The translations under genes and the position numbers were made by a program. Positions 26,142 to 37,234 of a stretch of 64,000 bases of DNA are shown piece by piece; within the stretch, counting starts at the first letter, position 1, and each line of letters begins with the position of its first letter. The stretch covers positions 14,401 through 78,400 of the forward strand of contig JBJHCZ010000012.1 of assembly GCA_050486285.1 (NCBI GenBank), in the 5' to 3' direction. This stretch comes from JAITWN01 sp050486285. Lineage in GTDB: Bacteria > Pseudomonadota > Gammaproteobacteria > SZUA-140. Below the pieces are notes generated by a model. That model was not told where the DNA came from and did no database searches. It was given only the letters and a program-made list of their open reading frames with translations.

Positions 26142-26609
26142 TTGCGGGAGTCGGAGGGCGGGGATCCGCGCGCGGAAGTCCGGCGGCGCGCGCTCGACCT
26201 GCTCGCGCGGCGCGATCACTCCGTCGATGAATTGCGGGCGAAGCTGCGCGCGAAGGCGGTCGGTGACGAGGACAGCCGCGAGGCCGTGATCGCGGCGCTG
26301 ATCGGCGAAGGCCTGCTCAGCGATCGCCGCTTCGCCGAGACCTTCGTCGAAGCGCGGCTGGCGCGCGGGCAGGGGCCGTTGCGCATCGCGCAGGATCTGC
26401 GCCAGCGCGGCATCGACAAGGCAACCAGCGCGCTGCTGCTCGGGCAGGCGGACAAGGAATGGGCGGCGGTCGCACGCGCGGCGCGCAGCAAGCGCTTCGG
26501 CGACGAGATCCCCGGCGATTATCATGAACGCGCCCGCCAGGCGCGTTTTTTGCGTTCCCGGGGCTTCACCGAGGCGCAGGTGCTCGCCGCGCTCGGCGAT
26601 GAACAATGA
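26142..26609 (+). CDS. recX: Regulatory protein RecX
   Basis: Binds RecA filaments and limits their activity. Three tandem three-helix repeats are seen: ALDLLARRDHSVDELRAKL, then the ALIGEGLLSDRRFAETFVEAR block, then QARFLRSRGFTEAQVLAAL. 155 residues. Start is TTG 26142, eleven bases after the recA stop, no better codon being available upstream of the first repeat. Confidence 0.94.
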   Translation: MRESEGGDPRAEVRRRALDLLARRDHSVDELRAKLRAKAVGDEDSREAVIAALIGEGLLSDRRFAETFVEARLARGQGPLRIAQDLRQRGIDKATSALLLGQADKEWAAVARAARSKRFGDEIPGDYHERARQARFLRSRGFTEAQVLAALGDEQ

Positions 26610-26628
26610 ACCTGACCAGACACGACAG

Positions 26629-29238
<2,610 letters not shown>

Positions 29239-29322
29239 GGGCGCCCCGATTGCGATTTCCGCCTCGTGCTAGAATGCCCTGATGATCCTGTCCGCACCGA
29301 GACCCGCCCGGGAACCCTGAGC

Positions 29323-30558
29323 ATGGCCCTGATCGTCCAGAAGTATGGCGGGACCTCGGTCGCGACGCCGCGTCATATCGAAAACGTCGCCGACAAGGTC
29401 GCCGAGGCGCGTCGTCGCGGCGACCGCCTCGTCGTCGTCGTATCGGCGATGAGCGGCGAGACCAACCGGTTGCTCGCGCTCGCGAAGGAGATCTCGGCGC
29501 AGCCGCCGCCGCGCGAGCTCGACGTCGTGCTGTCGACCGGCGAGCAGGTCACGATCGGACTGCTCGCGATCGCGCTCGAGAAGCGCGGTTGCCCGGCGCA
29601 TTCGTACACCGGCGCGCAGGTGCACATCCGCACCGACAGCGCCCATAACAAGGCGCGCATCGTCGAGATCGACAGCGCGCGCATACATCGCGATCTCGAT
29701 GCCGGTCGCGTCGTCGTCGTCGCCGGCTTCCAGGGCGTCGACGACAACGGCAACATCACGACCCTGGGTCGCGGCGGATCGGACACCACCGCGGTTGCGC
29801 TGGCCGCGGCATTGAAGTCGGACGAGTGCCAGATCTATACCGACGTCGACGGCGTCTATACCACCGATCCGCGGGTGGTGCCGGAGGCGAAGCGGCTGGA
29901 CCGCGTGACCTACGAGGAGATGCTCGAGATGGCGAGCCTCGGCGCGAAGGTGTTGCAGATCCGTTCGGTCGAGTTCGCCAGCAAGTACAAGGTGCCGCTC
30001 AGGGTCCTGTCCTCGTTCGAGGACGGGCCGGGCACGCTGATCACAGACGAGGAAGAGGGCATGGAACAGGCGCTGATATCGGGGATCGCATTCAATCGCG
30101 ACGAGGCCAAGCTCACCGTGCTCGGCGTGCCGGACCAGCCCGGCGTCGCCAGCCGTATCCTCGGTCCGGTCGCCGACGCGAACATCGAGGTCGACATGAT
30201 CGTGCAGAACGTCGCCGAGGACAGGACGACCGATTTCACGTTCACGGTGCACCGCAATGACTACGACAAGGCGCTGGCGATCCTGCAGCGCATCTCCGGC
30301 GAGCTCGGCGCGCGCCAGGTCACCGGCGATAACCGGATCGTCAAGATCTCGCTGGTCGGCGTCGGCATGCGCTCGCACGCCGGCATCGCCAGCCGGATGT
30401 TCCAGGCGCTGGCAGCGGAGGCGATCAATATCCGCATGATCTCGACGTCGGAAATCAAGATCTCGGTCGTCGTCGACGAAAAATATCTCGAGCTCGGCGT
30501 GCGCGCGCTGCATGCCGCGTTCGGACTCGACCAGGCCACGGAGACCGCCCGCAACTGA
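29323..30558 (+). CDS. lysC: Aspartate kinase
   Basis: First step of the lysine/threonine/methionine/diaminopimelate pathway. N-terminal kinase motif VQKYGGTSVA, catalytic LGRGGSDTTAVALAAAL and TDVDGVYTTDP; two C-terminal ACT domains (about 265-405) for feedback control by amino acids. 411 residues, typical of the mono-functional proteobacterial enzyme. ATG 29323 is supported by the conserved MALIVQKYGG start. The order alaS-lysC-csrA is seen in pseudomonads and related groups. Confidence 0.97.
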   Translation: MALIVQKYGGTSVATPRHIENVADKVAEARRRGDRLVVVVSAMSGETNRLLALAKEISAQPPPRELDVVLSTGEQVTIGLLAIALEKRGCPAHSYTGAQVHIRTDSAHNKARIVEIDSARIHRDLDAGRVVVVAGFQGVDDNGNITTLGRGGSDTTAVALAAALKSDECQIYTDVDGVYTTDPRVVPEAKRLDRVTYEEMLEMASLGAKVLQIRSVEFASKYKVPLRVLSSFEDGPGTLITDEEEGMEQALISGIAFNRDEAKLTVLGVPDQPGVASRILGPVADANIEVDMIVQNVAEDRTTDFTFTVHRNDYDKALAILQRISGELGARQVTGDNRIVKISLVGVGMRSHAGIASRMFQALAAEAINIRMISTSEIKISVVVDEKYLELGVRALHAAFGLDQATETARN

Positions 30559-30704
30559 GGCAGGCCAGGGAATACGAATATCGCACTTTTCCTAAGGATG
30601 TGCGGGGCTTTAAGTTTCAAAACAAAGCGCCGATGATAGCGGGACAGGGATGGCGGATATCGACAAGGTGCCACGGAAGGCAGGACTCGTAAGGAGACAG
30701 GGTG

Positions 30705-30902
30705 ATGTTGATCTTGACGCGTCGTGTGGGCGAGACACTGATTATCGGCGATGAAGTGACGGTAACGGTGCTCGGCGTGCGCGGCAACCAGGTGAGGATC
30801 GGAGTCAATGCACCGAAGCATGTGTCGGTGCATCGAGAAGAGATTTATCAGCGGATCCAAAAAGAAAAAGATATACCGCCGCAGGGACAGGCGCAGGGCT
30901 GA
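30705..30902 (+). CDS. csrA: Carbon storage regulator CsrA
   Basis: Homodimeric RNA-binding protein that controls translation through GGA motifs in leaders. MLILTRRVGETLIIGDEVTVTVLG and GVNAPKHVSVHREEIYQRI are nearly identical to E. coli CsrA; 65 residues. ATG 30705 has AAGGAGACAGG upstream; GTG 30702 is an alternative. The 146-bp leader contains several GGA triplets, including the ribosome site, which would suit autoregulation. Confidence 0.98.
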   Translation: MLILTRRVGETLIIGDEVTVTVLGVRGNQVRIGVNAPKHVSVHREEIYQRIQKEKDIPPQGQAQG

Positions 30903-31062
30903 GCGCGACGACGTCGCGGATCGTCCTTTTACTTCCCCTTTTCGACCAACCTCAATCCGGCCTTCCAGACTCGCGTATGCGCGAGCCTGCGTATCGCCTT
31001 TGGCCGCTTGCTGAAGTCACTGCCAGGCCCTGTCCCTCGGGCGCCTCGGGTATAATCCGTCC

Positions 31063-32010
31063 ATGACCCCCGTATTCGACATCGCCGTCGCCGTGCTCCG
31101 GCGCGCGGATGGCCGCGTGCTGCTCACCGATCGTCCTGCCGGCAAGCCCTGGGCCGGCTACTGGGAGTTCCCCGGCGGCAAGGTCGATCCCGGCGAGACC
31201 GTCGATGCCTCGCTCGCGCGTGAGCTCGACGAAGAGCTGGATATCACGCCCACCGTGATCCATCCCTGGATCACCCGTAGCTTTGACTATCCCGAGCGGC
31301 GCGTGCGCCTGCATTGCCGGCGCGTCTGCGCCTGGGACGGCGAGCCGCGCGGGCGCGAAGGGCAGCGCCTCGTCTGGGTCGATCCCGCGGCGCCCGGCGT
31401 AGCGCCATTGCTGCCGGCGAACGACGCGATCCTGCGCGCGCTATGCCTGCCGCCGGTACTCGCGATCACCGCGGCCGCGAAGTTCGGCGAGGCGAATTTC
31501 CTGCGCCGTCTCGATGTCGCGCTGGCCGGCGGCCTGCGTCTGATCCAGGTGCGTGAACCGGATTACAGCGCGACGCAGTTGCGCGCCTTCGCCCGAGAGG
31601 TCGTCACGCGGGCGCGCGCGGTCGGCGCGCGCGTCCTCGTCAATGCCGCAGCGGAGATCGCGCGCGACGCCGGCGCCGACGGCGTCCACTTGTCGTCGGC
31701 GCGGTTGAGGGCGCTCGATGCGGCGCCGGCACAGGGTTTCTGGGGCGCGTCCTGTCATGACGCCGATGAACTCGCGCGCGCGGCGGCACTGGGCGCAAGC
31801 TATGCGCTGCTGTCGCCGGTGCTGCCGACCCCGACCCATCCCGAGGCGACGGGACTCGGCTGGGAACGTTTCGCGGCACTGGCGCAGGATCGCCCGCTGC
31901 CGGTCTATGCCCTCGGCGGCATGACGCCGGCCCTGCTCGATACCGCGATGCATCATGGCGCCCACGGCATCGCGCTCCTCGGCGGCGCCTGGCCCGACCC
32001 GCGGGGGTGA
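31063..32010 (+). CDS. Nudix hydrolase fused to ThiE-like domain
   Basis: Residues 1-130 form a MutT-type Nudix domain that would hydrolyse oxidised dNTPs. The Nudix box reads GGKVDPGETVDASLARELDEEL followed by DI, with Asp in place of the usual Gly after EEL. Residues about 135-315 form a thiamine-phosphate-synthase-like TIM barrel (LRLIQVREPD, ADGVHLSSARL, ALLSPVLPTPTHP, YALGGM). This fusion is a known proteobacterial architecture; whether the second domain is a working ThiE is not established. It ends 47 bp before tRNA-Ser. Confidence 0.93.
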   Translation: MTPVFDIAVAVLRRADGRVLLTDRPAGKPWAGYWEFPGGKVDPGETVDASLARELDEELDITPTVIHPWITRSFDYPERRVRLHCRRVCAWDGEPRGREGQRLVWVDPAAPGVAPLLPANDAILRALCLPPVLAITAAAKFGEANFLRRLDVALAGGLRLIQVREPDYSATQLRAFAREVVTRARAVGARVLVNAAAEIARDAGADGVHLSSARLRALDAAPAQGFWGASCHDADELARAAALGASYALLSPVLPTPTHPEATGLGWERFAALAQDRPLPVYALGGMTPALLDTAMHHGAHGIALLGGAWPDPRG

Positions 32011-32057
32011 CTCGCGGGAGGCCGCCGGGTCGTGTATCATTGCCTGTTCAATTCTCC

Positions 32058-32151
32058 GGAGAGATGGCCGAGTCGGTCGAAGGCGCTCCCCTGCTAAGGG
32101 AGTATGGGGTCAAAAACTCCATCGAGGGTTCGAATCCCTCTCTCTCCGCCA
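32058..32151 (+). tRNA. tRNA-Ser (anticodon GCT)
   Basis: Seven-base acceptor stem GGAGAGA/TCTCTCC, class II long variable arm (TATGGGG...CTCCAT), anticodon GCT at 32093-32095 in loop CTGCTAA, T-loop TTCGAAT, encoded CCA (32149-32151). Reads AGC/AGU. A TATCAT hexamer at 32035-32040 may be its -10. Confidence 0.97.
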
Positions 32152-32164
32152 TTCCTTCGATGGC

Positions 32165-32830
32165 TCATTCACCCACCGCTGCGAGGCAGCCGGGATCATC
32201 GTTGCGGGGATTGTTGACCCGTTTCGAAACCGCTCGGATATCAATTTCGCCGCGCCAGGGGGCGAGCAGCGGCAGCAGGCAGTCACGGTCGCGGATCACG
32301 GGGTCCAGCCACAGGTCGTAGTCGGCGGCGTCAAGGATTGCCGGCATGCGGTCGTGGATCGCCCGCATTGCGTCGTTCGCTGCGGTGACGATGATCGTGC
32401 AGGACTCGATGACTTCATCCCCGGTCCACCGTTCCCACAATCCCGCGAACGCGAACGGTTCTCCGTGTGGTAACCCGATCCGGTACGGTTGCTTGCCGTT
32501 GGTCTGCCGCCATTCGTAGAATCCGGTCGCCGGGATCAGGCAGCGACGTGAGCGGAATGCCGATCGGTATGCAGGCTTCTCGGCGACCGTTTCCGCGCGC
32601 GCGTTGATCGTGCTGTATTTCGTTGCCGGTTCTCTCGACCATGCCGGGATCAGGCCCCAGCGCAGCAAGCACGCCGCGCGCTCGCCGTCCTCCTGGCGGA
32701 TTGAGGCAATCTGCTGTGAAGGCGCGATGTTGTAGCGGGGCGCGAGCGCGTCGAAGATCACCGTGTCACGGGTCACACCAAATGTCGCGGCGAGCGATCC
32801 GGGCCTGTCAAGATAGAATCTTCCGCACAT
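32165..32830 (-). CDS. SRAP domain protein (HMCES/YedK family)
   Basis: Shields abasic sites in single-stranded DNA by forming a thiazolidine crosslink through Cys2. The start at 32830 gives MCGRFYL, so Cys2 is exposed after Met removal. Other active-site motifs are RYNIAPSQ, WGLIPAW, INARAET, the Glu in GFYEW and the His in IHDRMP. 221 residues. An upstream in-frame ATG at 32866 would bury Cys2 and is rejected. First gene of the accessory block after tRNA-Ser, transcribed towards the tRNA. Confidence 0.95.
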   Translation of the reverse strand: MCGRFYLDRPGSLAATFGVTRDTVIFDALAPRYNIAPSQQIASIRQEDGERAACLLRWGLIPAWSREPATKYSTINARAETVAEKPAYRSAFRSRRCLIPATGFYEWRQTNGKQPYRIGLPHGEPFAFAGLWERWTGDEVIESCTIIVTAANDAMRAIHDRMPAILDAADYDLWLDPVIRDRDCLLPLLAPWRGEIDIRAVSKRVNNPRNDDPGCLAAVGE

Positions 32831-32862
32831 GGTCTGTTCCGCGTGGCGATTCGCGCCTCGTA

Positions 32863-34593
32863 TCACCCGGGGAGCCGGGCATGCAGGATCTCGAGCAACC
32901 GCCGCGGATCGACCGGTTTCGCGAGCGTTTCCGTGATGCCTGCAGCGGCGAGGGTACGCGGGTCGATACCTTCGAGATAGGCCGAGTAGAGCACGACCGG
33001 GAGATTCGCGCGCAGTTCGTGCATCCTTCGCGCGAGATCGAGACCGCCGAGCCGCGGCATGGTCTGGTCGGTGATGACGAGGTCAAACGCGTCCGGCGCC
33101 GCGCGAAACCGTTCCCATGCCTCGACGCCGCCCGGGACGAGCGTAACCTCGAGACTCCGGTATTCGAGCAACTCGCGCATGAACTCGCCGACCGAAGTAT
33201 CGTCCTCGACGACCAGTACCCGGCCGCGCAGGCGAGTCTGCAGTGTATCGGCGCGCGTGTCTTCACCGACCGCTAACTCGCCGCTGGCATCGCCCGCGAA
33301 CACCGGCATCAGGATCCGGAATACTGCACCGGTCCCGGGTGCAGTGTCGACGAGGATATGCCCGCCATGCTCGTGGACGATGCCGTGCACCGTCGCGAGT
33401 CCCATGCCGCTGCCCTTGCCGACCTCCTTGGTGCTGAAGAACGGCTCGAACATCCGGTCGATGATCGCGGGGTCTATTCCGGGACCGCAGTCCGACACCG
33501 ATAATATGACCAGTTCACCGTTGACCGGCGCGCGGCACGATACGCACGCAGCGTCCGTGATCGCGGAGCGCGCGGCGTCGATGCGGATCGTGCCGGCGCC
33601 GCTCATCGCGTCGCGGGCGTTGATGCAGAGGTTCAGCAGGATCTGGTCGACATGCACCGGATCAATCACCACCGCGGGCAGATCATTGGCGATTACGGTG
33701 TCGAGCTCGATCGTCGTCGGCAGCGTTGAGCGCAGCAAGCGGATCGATTCGCGTAGACGGGCGGCGAGGTCGAGCGGACGTGCCTCGCCGCGCCCGCCGC
33801 GGCTGAAGGTCAGCATCTGCCGGATCAGGTCGCGCGCGCGTTCACAGGACAATTGCGCCTGGTCGAGATGACGGCGCAGGCGCGGGTCAGACCCGGTCGC
33901 CTCGCGTTCCGCGGCCAGCGTGATATGCCCCATGACGCTGGTCAGGATATTGTTGAAGTCGTGCGCAATGCCGCCGGTCAGGTGGCCGATCGCCTCCATC
34001 TTCTGTGCCTGCCTGAGTTGCGCCTCGAGACGGCCGCGGCGTTCGTCGGCGCGCTTCTGCTCGATTGCGCCGGTGACACGCGCGGCGAAGATCTTCAGCA
34101 TCGACTCGATCAGCGGCACATCGTGCATCGCGCCGCGCGACAGCACGGCGAGCAGCCCGAGTGGTTGGTGTTCCGTGTCGTAGAGCGGGAAGGCCGCGTA
34201 GGTCTCGATCGAAAGCTCCGGCAGCATCGCATCGCTGGGGAAACGTTGGAGCAGGTCGCCCGAGTAGTAACGAAACTCCTGGCCGACGACCTGTTCGCAG
34301 GGCGTGCCTGCGAGTTCGTAGTCGACGTTCGATGCGATGGCGTCGTCGATCACCAGCGCGAGCGTGCGCATCAGCGGCGGATCGTGGCTCGCATAGACCG
34401 CGATGAAGGCGATATCGGCGCCGAGGATCGCGGTCAGGTGATGGAGCAGGTCGGCGAGGATGCGATCGCCGCCGACGCGCGAGACCGCGAGTGCGGCGCG
34501 GCTGAGCGCCGACACGGTGCGGTCGCGGGCCTCGGCATCGGTCTCGCCCTCAGCGGGGTTGCCGGCGGGTGTTGCGGGTCGTCGATCGTTCAT
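32863..34593 (-). CDS. Hybrid sensor histidine kinase (GAF-HisKA-HATPase-REC)
   Basis: Soluble sensor kinase of 576 residues. A GAF-like domain (about 25-180) precedes the HisKA helix with phospho-acceptor His211 in GGIAHDFNNIL. The ATPase has N box NLCINARDA, G1 DCGPGIDP, F FEPFFSTK and G2 GSGMGLATVHG. A C-terminal receiver (about 455-575) has EDD, phospho-acceptor Asp509 in ITDQTMP and Lys559. No membrane segment is seen, so it senses a cytoplasmic signal. It lies 73 bp downstream of the response regulator and they probably work together. A GTTACC motif in that gap (34635-34640) matches motifs before the regulator gene. Confidence 0.94.
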   Translation of the reverse strand: MNDRRPATPAGNPAEGETDAEARDRTVSALSRAALAVSRVGGDRILADLLHHLTAILGADIAFIAVYASHDPPLMRTLALVIDDAIASNVDYELAGTPCEQVVGQEFRYYSGDLLQRFPSDAMLPELSIETYAAFPLYDTEHQPLGLLAVLSRGAMHDVPLIESMLKIFAARVTGAIEQKRADERRGRLEAQLRQAQKMEAIGHLTGGIAHDFNNILTSVMGHITLAAEREATGSDPRLRRHLDQAQLSCERARDLIRQMLTFSRGGRGEARPLDLAARLRESIRLLRSTLPTTIELDTVIANDLPAVVIDPVHVDQILLNLCINARDAMSGAGTIRIDAARSAITDAACVSCRAPVNGELVILSVSDCGPGIDPAIIDRMFEPFFSTKEVGKGSGMGLATVHGIVHEHGGHILVDTAPGTGAVFRILMPVFAGDASGELAVGEDTRADTLQTRLRGRVLVVEDDTSVGEFMRELLEYRSLEVTLVPGGVEAWERFRAAPDAFDLVITDQTMPRLGGLDLARRMHELRANLPVVLYSAYLEGIDPRTLAAAGITETLAKPVDPRRLLEILHARLPG

Positions 34594-34666
34594 ATCGATC
34601 AGTCTAGCCCCGGTCTTGTCGTCGCGCAGCCATCGTTACCCGCCCGCAACGATTGAAACGATCCGG

Positions 34667-35389
34667 TTACAATCCCGCAGCGGCGGGTACGAACATGTAG
34701 CCGGCGCCGCGGATCGTGCGTATCACGCCGGGTTTGTCGGGGTCGGGTTCAATCTTGCGCCGCAGGCGCGCGATGCGGATGTCGATCGAGCGGTCGAACG
34801 GCTCCCATTCACGGTTGCGGGTCAGGGTCAGCAATTCGTCGCGCGACAGCACCCGGTTCGGGTGCGTCACGAACACCTTGAGCAGGTCGAACTCCATCGC
34901 GGTCAGCGGGATCTCGTTGCCTGCAGTGTCGAGCAGGCGGCGGGCATCGAGATCGAGCACGCAACGGCCGACCGTGGTCGTGCGGGCCGTCCCGCTATCG
35001 GGCGCGCCCTCGCGTGTGCGCAGGCGCCGCATCACGCTGCGTACGCGTGCGCGCAGCTCGCGCGGATCGAACGGCTTGGTGACATAGTCATCGGCGCCAA
35101 CCTCGAGGCCGACGACGCGATCGACCAGGTCGCCGGCGCCGGTGACCATGATGATACCGACCGGGTAGCGTTCGCGCAGGAAGCGGGCGAGGCTCAGGCC
35201 GTCCTCACCGGGGAGATGGAGGTCGAGCAGCACGACATCCGGCAGCTTGTCCGCGATACACGCCCGCATCGCCTGGCCGCAGTCGCACAGCGCGACCTCG
35301 AAGCCGTGCCCCGAGAGATAGTCGCCGAGCATGCCGCGAACGTCGGCATCGTCCTCGACGATCAGTATCCGTCCCTCATCAGACACCAT
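34667..35389 (-). CDS. OmpR/PhoB-family response regulator
   Basis: Receiver domain (1-125) with EDD, phospho-acceptor Asp56 in VVLLDLHLPGEDG and KP in YVTKPFDPREL; winged-helix effector domain (about 140-235) with the family signature AMEFDLLKVFVTHPNRVLSRDELL and SIDIRIARLRRKIEPDP, ending GAGYMFV. 240 residues. Divergent from the MddA-like gene, with direct repeats over its own promoter that suggest autoregulation and control of the divergent gene. Confidence 0.95.
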   Translation of the reverse strand: MVSDEGRILIVEDDADVRGMLGDYLSGHGFEVALCDCGQAMRACIADKLPDVVLLDLHLPGEDGLSLARFLRERYPVGIIMVTGAGDLVDRVVGLEVGADDYVTKPFDPRELRARVRSVMRRLRTREGAPDSGTARTTTVGRCVLDLDARRLLDTAGNEIPLTAMEFDLLKVFVTHPNRVLSRDELLTLTRNREWEPFDRSIDIRIARLRRKIEPDPDKPGVIRTIRGAGYMFVPAAAGL

Positions 35390-35415
35390 TGCTCTCCGCC
35401 CGATCCGGTGCGCTC

Positions 35416-35480
35416 ATTATAGACCCGGCCGGATACAAACGGATACACACTGTTACCGCCCCGACATCATCCCGTTACCG
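35416..35480. promoter_or_regulatory. Divergent promoter region with direct repeats (candidate response-regulator sites)
   Basis: On the minus strand a perfect TATAAT (35416-35421) lies 27 bp before the regulator ATG. Its -35 position has no good hexamer but overlaps a tandem repeat GGATACAAAC/GGATACACAC (35431-35450). Next come GTTACCG at 35452-35458 and again at 35474-35480 (22-bp period). TGTTACC is close to the complement of GGATACA, so four half-sites may be present. This is the layout of an activator-dependent OmpR-type promoter; binding is inferred. Confidence 0.45.
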
Positions 35481-35561
35481 GCGCCCCGTAGTCTCCTACC
35501 CGTGGACGCGAAGACCGCTGCGGTCCCGCGAATCCCGGAAACCCACAGAGGAGGCACCGAC

Positions 35562-36317
35562 ATGAAACGCATTTCGATATTGATCTACGGGGTGATCAGC
35601 TACGCGATCTTCTTCGGCACGTTCCTGTACGCCGCCGGCTTCGTCGGTAATCTCGGCGTGCCGAAGTCGATCGATTCCGCGCCGGTTTCGTCGCTCGGTT
35701 ACGCGCTGCTGGTGAATCTCGGCCTGCTTGGCCTGTTCGCGGTACAGCACAGTGTGATGGCGCGACCTGCCTTCAAGCGCTGGTGGACGCGCATCGTGCC
35801 GAAGCCGGCCGAGCGTAGCACCTATGTATTGTTTTCGAGTCTCGCGCTGATTGCGCTGTTCGCGTTCTGGCAGCCGATCGGTGTCGTCGTCTGGTCGGTA
35901 TCTGATCCAGCCGCGCAGATCGTGTTGTACAGCCTGTTCGTGTTCGGCTGGACGCTGGTGCTGGTGTCGACGTTTCTGATCAATCACTTCGACCTGTTCG
36001 GCCTGCGCCAGGTCTGGCTGTATTTCCGTGGCCGCGAGTACACGCCGCTGGCGTTCCGCACGCCGGGTCCGTACCGGCTGATGCGCCACCCGCTGTATGT
36101 CGGCTGGCTGATCGCATTCTGGGCGACGCCGGTGATGACTGTTGCGCATCTCGTGTTCGCGCTCATGACCACCGCGTACATCCTGATCGCGATTCGACTC
36201 GAAGAGCGCGACCTGGTCGATGCGCACCCGGAGTATGAGGCCTATCGCAAGACAGTTCCGATGCTGGTTCCGCGTGTTGGTGGCAGGACCACAGACCGCC
36301 GGACTGCGCAATCCTGA
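35562..36317 (+). CDS. mddA: NnrU/isoprenylcysteine-methyltransferase-type membrane protein, MddA-like methanethiol S-methyltransferase
   Basis: Five to six membrane segments and a C-terminal SAM-binding region typical of ICMT-like enzymes (GPYRLMRHPLYVGWLIAFWATP, then RLEERDLVDAHPEYEAYR). The opening pattern YGVISYAIFFGTFLYAAGFVGN, VPKSIDS and QHSVMARPAFKRWWTRIVP matches proteins annotated as MddA, which methylate methanethiol to dimethyl sulfide. The methyl acceptor cannot be proved from sequence. Start ATG 35562 has GAGGAGG before it; the longer frame upstream crosses the regulatory repeats. It is 42 bp before a DUF4242 gene. Confidence 0.72.
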   Translation: MKRISILIYGVISYAIFFGTFLYAAGFVGNLGVPKSIDSAPVSSLGYALLVNLGLLGLFAVQHSVMARPAFKRWWTRIVPKPAERSTYVLFSSLALIALFAFWQPIGVVVWSVSDPAAQIVLYSLFVFGWTLVLVSTFLINHFDLFGLRQVWLYFRGREYTPLAFRTPGPYRLMRHPLYVGWLIAFWATPVMTVAHLVFALMTTAYILIAIRLEERDLVDAHPEYEAYRKTVPMLVPRVGGRTTDRRTAQS

Positions 36318-36359
36318 TCCATGATTATCAACCACCTGTCAACAACAGAGGAGAGTGCC

Positions 36360-36662
36360 ATGAACCTTTACATCATTCGTCGCCGCGCTGCGTGGAAGTC
36401 CCCGTCTGAACTCGAGCAGGCAGCGGCCAGGTCACGTCTGGTCGGCAACATCGAGATGCCGGATCGCGTGCGCTGGATCCGCAGCTATGTCGTCCAGGAA
36501 GACGACGGCACACTCGGCACCTTGTGCATCTACGAGGCCGTCAACGGCGCTGCGATTCGTGAGCATGCACGCCGCGCAGGCCTGCCGGCCGACGAGATCA
36601 CGCCGGTCGCCCGCACCGTGATCGTCCGCGACGATCCGGTCGAGCGCAGCAAGGTCGCGTAG
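36360..36662 (+). CDS. DUF4242 family protein
   Basis: A 100-residue ferredoxin-like alpha/beta protein. The pattern MNLYIIRRR, IRSYVVQEDDGTLGTLCIYEA and IREHARRAGLPADEITPV fits DUF4242, whose characterised actinobacterial member binds nickel; the function here is unknown. A strong GAGGAGAG ribosome site precedes ATG 36360. Probably in one transcript with the upstream MddA-like gene, ending at the hairpin 36671-36698. Confidence 0.75.
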   Translation: MNLYIIRRRAAWKSPSELEQAAARSRLVGNIEMPDRVRWIRSYVVQEDDGTLGTLCIYEAVNGAAIREHARRAGLPADEITPVARTVIVRDDPVERSKVA

Positions 36663-36670
36663 GGAAGGAT

Positions 36671-36698
36671 GGGCCGCCGGCATCCTGGCCGGCGGCCC
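36671..36698. terminator. Strong GC hairpin after the DUF4242 gene
   Basis: An 11-bp perfect stem GGGCCGCCGGC (36671-36681) with complement 36688-36698 and 6-nt loop, nine bases after the stop codon. No T-run follows, so termination may be incomplete or act through another factor. Confidence 0.55.
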
Positions 36699-36865
36699 GA
36701 TTATCTGAAGAGGTGATGTTCGCGCTGACCGCATTCGCCCGGGTAATTGATATGTACTTTACCGCACAGAGGATCTCGCCACGGGGGGTAATACTGAACT
36801 CGTTGCAGCAACAGGTGAAAGCAATGCTGCTTTCCATATCAGTGATACAGAACGGGAAGAAACCT

Positions 36866-37234
36866 ATGATAAATCGATTCGTCATCAGCTGTATTTTGTC
36901 CGCCGCCATTGTGGTTTCTCCCATGACCTTGCACGCAGACATGGTTGGCACACAGCAACTACTCGATCAGGATGAGCGCAGCTCCCGGGTCGAACTGGTG
37001 GAGACCTTCATGGCTCGCGAAGAGGTTCGCAGCCAGATGGAAGCCATGGGCGTGGATCCGGCCATGGCTGCCGAACGCGTGGCGTCCATGACCGACAGCC
37101 AGCTTCAGCAACTGGCCGCCAATATCCAGAACACGCCTGCTGGCAGCAGCACCATTGGTGTCGTGATCGGTGTCCTTCTAATCCTGCTGCTGCTGGAAAT
37201 ACTCGGCATTACCAACATAACCCATAAAATTTGA
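36866..37234 (+). CDS. PA2779-family small membrane protein (copy 1)
   Basis: A 122-residue protein with a signal peptide (MINRFVISCILSAAIVVS, cut near LHADMV), a helical middle (VETFMAREEVRSQMEAMGVDP, MTDSQLQQLAANI) and a single C-terminal transmembrane segment (IGVVIGVLLILLLLEILGI). It matches the uncharacterised PA2779 family. The stop overlaps the TTG start of the next gene (TTGA), so it is coupled to the peptidase-like lipoprotein. Base composition is visibly lower in GC than the neighbours, which suggests recent transfer. The second copy is at 62444-62854. Confidence 0.8.
   Translation: MINRFVISCILSAAIVVSPMTLHADMVGTQQLLDQDERSSRVELVETFMAREEVRSQMEAMGVDPAMAAERVASMTDSQLQQLAANIQNTPAGSSTIGVVIGVLLILLLLEILGITNITHKI

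Noticed and set aside
26524..26628. Extended N-terminus of alaS
   Set aside because: The extra 35 residues overlap recX, are Arg-rich and unlike any AlaS; ATG 26629 aligns with the family start.
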